This document shows positions 26,868 through 28,966 of a stretch of DNA of 28,966 nucleotides, piece after piece. This DNA comes from Collodictyon triciliatum. Its lineage: Eukaryota; CRuMs. The position numbers were made by a program, and so were the translations under genes. The notes beneath the pieces were generated by a model. It was not told the DNA's origin. It did not search any database and was given only the letters and a program-made list of their open reading frames with translations. The stretch covers positions 1 to 28,966 of the forward strand of contig JBHJMP010000190.1 in NCBI GenBank assembly GCA_043381765.1. The letters are read 5' to 3'. Position 1 is the first letter of the stretch; every line of letters starts with the position of its first letter.

Positions 26868-28696
26868 CTAGAATATGACGTCTACATCATTCTCAGCATA
26901 TTCGTCCAGAAGTGATGAAGATGGGTCGATGCTTCCAGAGTCAGGGGCTATTTGCGTTAATACGATTTTTGAAAGAAGAAAGCAGTTCCAAAAATGCAAA
27001 CAAACACTATTGTAGATGCTTACGCATAATATAAATATATGTTTCTATGCCTGACATGTTTAAAAATATTGAAAGGATTCGAGTTATAACATTTGAAACC
27101 TGCGATGCTCAGTGAAGATGTGGCTTCTGTGATTCGCTCAAGGTCCTTTTTCTCTTGGTCTCTTTTCTTTTTCTTCTGGATCAGCTTCAAACTGTAAGGT
27201 GACTTATTACATCAGTACAAACAGTCATGGATGTAAGTTATTCTATGAAAAAAAATCCTTTATTCTTTCTTCATGTAAATATATAAGAGAGGAAACCCTT
27301 TTTATATAATTTTTTTTATTAATTGATGATTGGTTTAAAGAAGTATGTTTTGATAGCACTGACCGAAAGTATTCCTCTCTTTCCATTTCATCCAGCTCGC
27401 TGCGGATATATGCTAACGTTGTTTCAATACGGGGCTGTGTAATGGGTATATGAATCAGTTAACTGGGTTTTCTAAAGAAAAAATAATCATTAGTGTCTTT
27501 TGCGATTCTAATATTCATTTATTCAAATTTTGCCAAATTGCATCAGAAAATTTATTACATACGATGACGACGTGCTCCAGAGCATTCACCCGTCGATTGG
27601 TCACTTTGATGACATTATCCAAAGTCTTATACGATGTCTAAGAGTAAATAATCAAAGGATTTTTAATGATTTGAAAGAAATAAATGGAGAACAGTTCAAA
27701 AAAAAAAACCTGCAATGAAGCCAATGATATTAAAATTTCAATCAATGATTGGAATGATGTTCTGCAATTTTGAATTTGTTGGCCTCCTTTAGAAAGGCCG
27801 GCCATGGCTTGTACTATGTGTTCCACTCATTCAAAATATTGTGATATTATATTACGGCAACTTGGCATCATGTCGACTGTTTTTTAATGTGTCATTTTTG
27901 CTGAATTATTCGAATTGCTTTAAGTAGATAAGTAAAATCTGATTGTGGAATCGATTAGAATTCTACGCAGACCATTTGTCCCTTCATAAAGGGGGTCAAA
28001 CACAGGTAATTTAACACCAGCTACGTTATCAGTTCTGCTTCGAATCTTCATCGACGGCTGCTCCGCATTTTCAACCACTGTTTGTCTGATTTTATATTGT
28101 TTTCATACGAGATTATTTTCATTAAATATGAACACTTTTTTCTCATGATAATCATCTACTTATGAATATACGAGTAGAGTAATAAATGGAAATTACCAAT
28201 ACATATAGAAGAAATAAAAAAAATCATATCTCTAAAACAAATGATGTCTTTCTTTAATCATGTCGGTAAGTTGTCTCAGTCAAAACTGTAAAACTCACGA
28301 GAAATCACCAGCAACATATTTAGCCTCGGTCAAAGCAAACATGGAGGCCTTCATCCTGGACCCCATGAGTTCTTTTTTCTGAATTGGTACCAAATTATAA
28401 GTGGATGAATCGAACAGAATCTAAGTACATTTGTCAGAAGCAAATCCCTTGTCGCGTGTGATTTAGAAATCAAAGAGAAAGGTTTTTTTTTTATTCTTCC
28501 TTTCAACTTTTTGTGCAGGACCGTGGGGTAAATCAAAGAGAAAGGTAATGATTATCTACAGGAGGGTTGTTTGAGTACCTCTAGAATCTTGTGGATAATT
28601 GCACGGTATCGTACTTGAAGCGCATCACTTTTCTTCTTCAACAAAGAGTGACCTTTCGATGCCCCTTGCAGGCGCAGGTTTAATAGAGTCAAGGTC
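26868..28696 (-). CDS. ATP6V1D: V-type proton ATPase subunit D, nearly complete
   Basis: Minus-strand exons, 5' to 3': 28696-28579, 28378-28299, 28085-27973, 27813-27710, 27637-27563, 27434-27364, 27191-27100, 26947-26868 (TAG). Phase closes at every join. Family landmarks appear in order: LQGASKGHSLLKKKSDALQV, ASMFALTEAKYVAGDFS, TDNVAGVKLPVFDPLYEG, GLSKGGQQIQNCRTSF, IKVTNRRVNALEHVVIPRIE, IRSELDEMEREEYFRLKLIQ. A Lys-rich segment and an acidic tail (DEYAENDVDVIF) follow. Subunit D is the central coiled-coil rotor stalk that couples V1 ATP hydrolysis to V0 proton pumping at vacuole, endosome or contractile-vacuole membranes. The first few residues are not placed. A candidate is MVSVTR at 28737-28720, but its splice to 28696 has a frame or donor problem. 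I am very sure of the family. Confidence 0.95.
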
Positions 28697-28856
28697 CTAA
28701 GTTACAAAGTATAAATACATCGTGTAACAGAGACCATTGACTTTGGCTTTATTTAGCGTTGGATGGTCTTATATTTGACTTCTAGCGCATAAAATGCCGA
28801 TAAAAGGAACGCATTGTATAGAATCAATAAATTTTTTTGTTTTTTGATTTTTGTTT

Positions 28857-28966
28857 TTTGTATTTTCATTTTGTTTTTGTTTTTGTTTTTGTTTTTGTTT
28901 TTGTTTTTGTTTTTGTTTTTGTTTTTGTTTTTGTTTTTGTTTTTGTTTTTGTTTTTGTTTTTGTTT
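28857..28966. repeat. (TTTTTG)n hexanucleotide repeat running off the window end
   Basis: About 17 copies of TTTTTG continue to the last base. The array lies upstream (5') of the minus-strand V-ATPase subunit D gene, so on that gene's strand it is CAAAAA. Confidence 0.95.

Overview
This window is nuclear DNA from a microbial eukaryote. Most genes are cut into short exons by AT-rich GT-AG introns, simple tandem repeats are dense (most lie in introns), and five runs of N sit inside or beside repeats. TAA, TAG and TGA each end a recognisable gene, so the genetic code looks standard. The style (tiny exons, T-rich intronic repeats, gappy scaffold) and the gene set remind me of a rhizarian, perhaps a foraminiferan such as Reticulomyxa. 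That placement is inference only.

Layout. (1) 1-3710, +: 3' part of an IP3-receptor-type calcium channel in one long exon, lost just after the last pore helix beside a gap. (2) 4752-7428, +: about 385-residue coiled-coil protein, about 12 exons. (3) 8519-12095, +: membrane-anchored calcineurin-like metallophosphoesterase of a family best known from bacteria. (4) 12432-16767, +: a 17-exon gene joining a FYVE zinc finger, a PXK-like pseudokinase, a proline/SQ-rich linker and a WH2 actin-binding motif. (5) 17855-20241, +: part of a VPS10/sortilin-type sorting receptor. (6) about 20447-23359, +: C-terminal part of a tubulin tyrosine ligase-like enzyme, directly behind a 10-N gap that probably hides missing sequence or a wrong join. 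(7) 25470-23639, -: ABHD17-type serine hydrolase. (8) 28696-26868, -: V-ATPase subunit D, nearly complete.

I built the exon models by joining conserved blocks across GT-AG boundaries and checking that reading-frame phase carries through. Where phase does not close, I say so.

Several products belong to endosome, lysosome or signalling biology: the calcium channel, the PI3P-binding FYVE-PXK protein, the VPS10 receptor, the V-ATPase subunit and the ABHD17 depalmitoylase-like hydrolase. In a eukaryote this neighbourhood need not mean co-function. The observation most worth follow-up is the FYVE-PXK-WH2 gene: in animal PXK the phosphoinositide-binding module is a PX domain, and here a FYVE finger takes its place.
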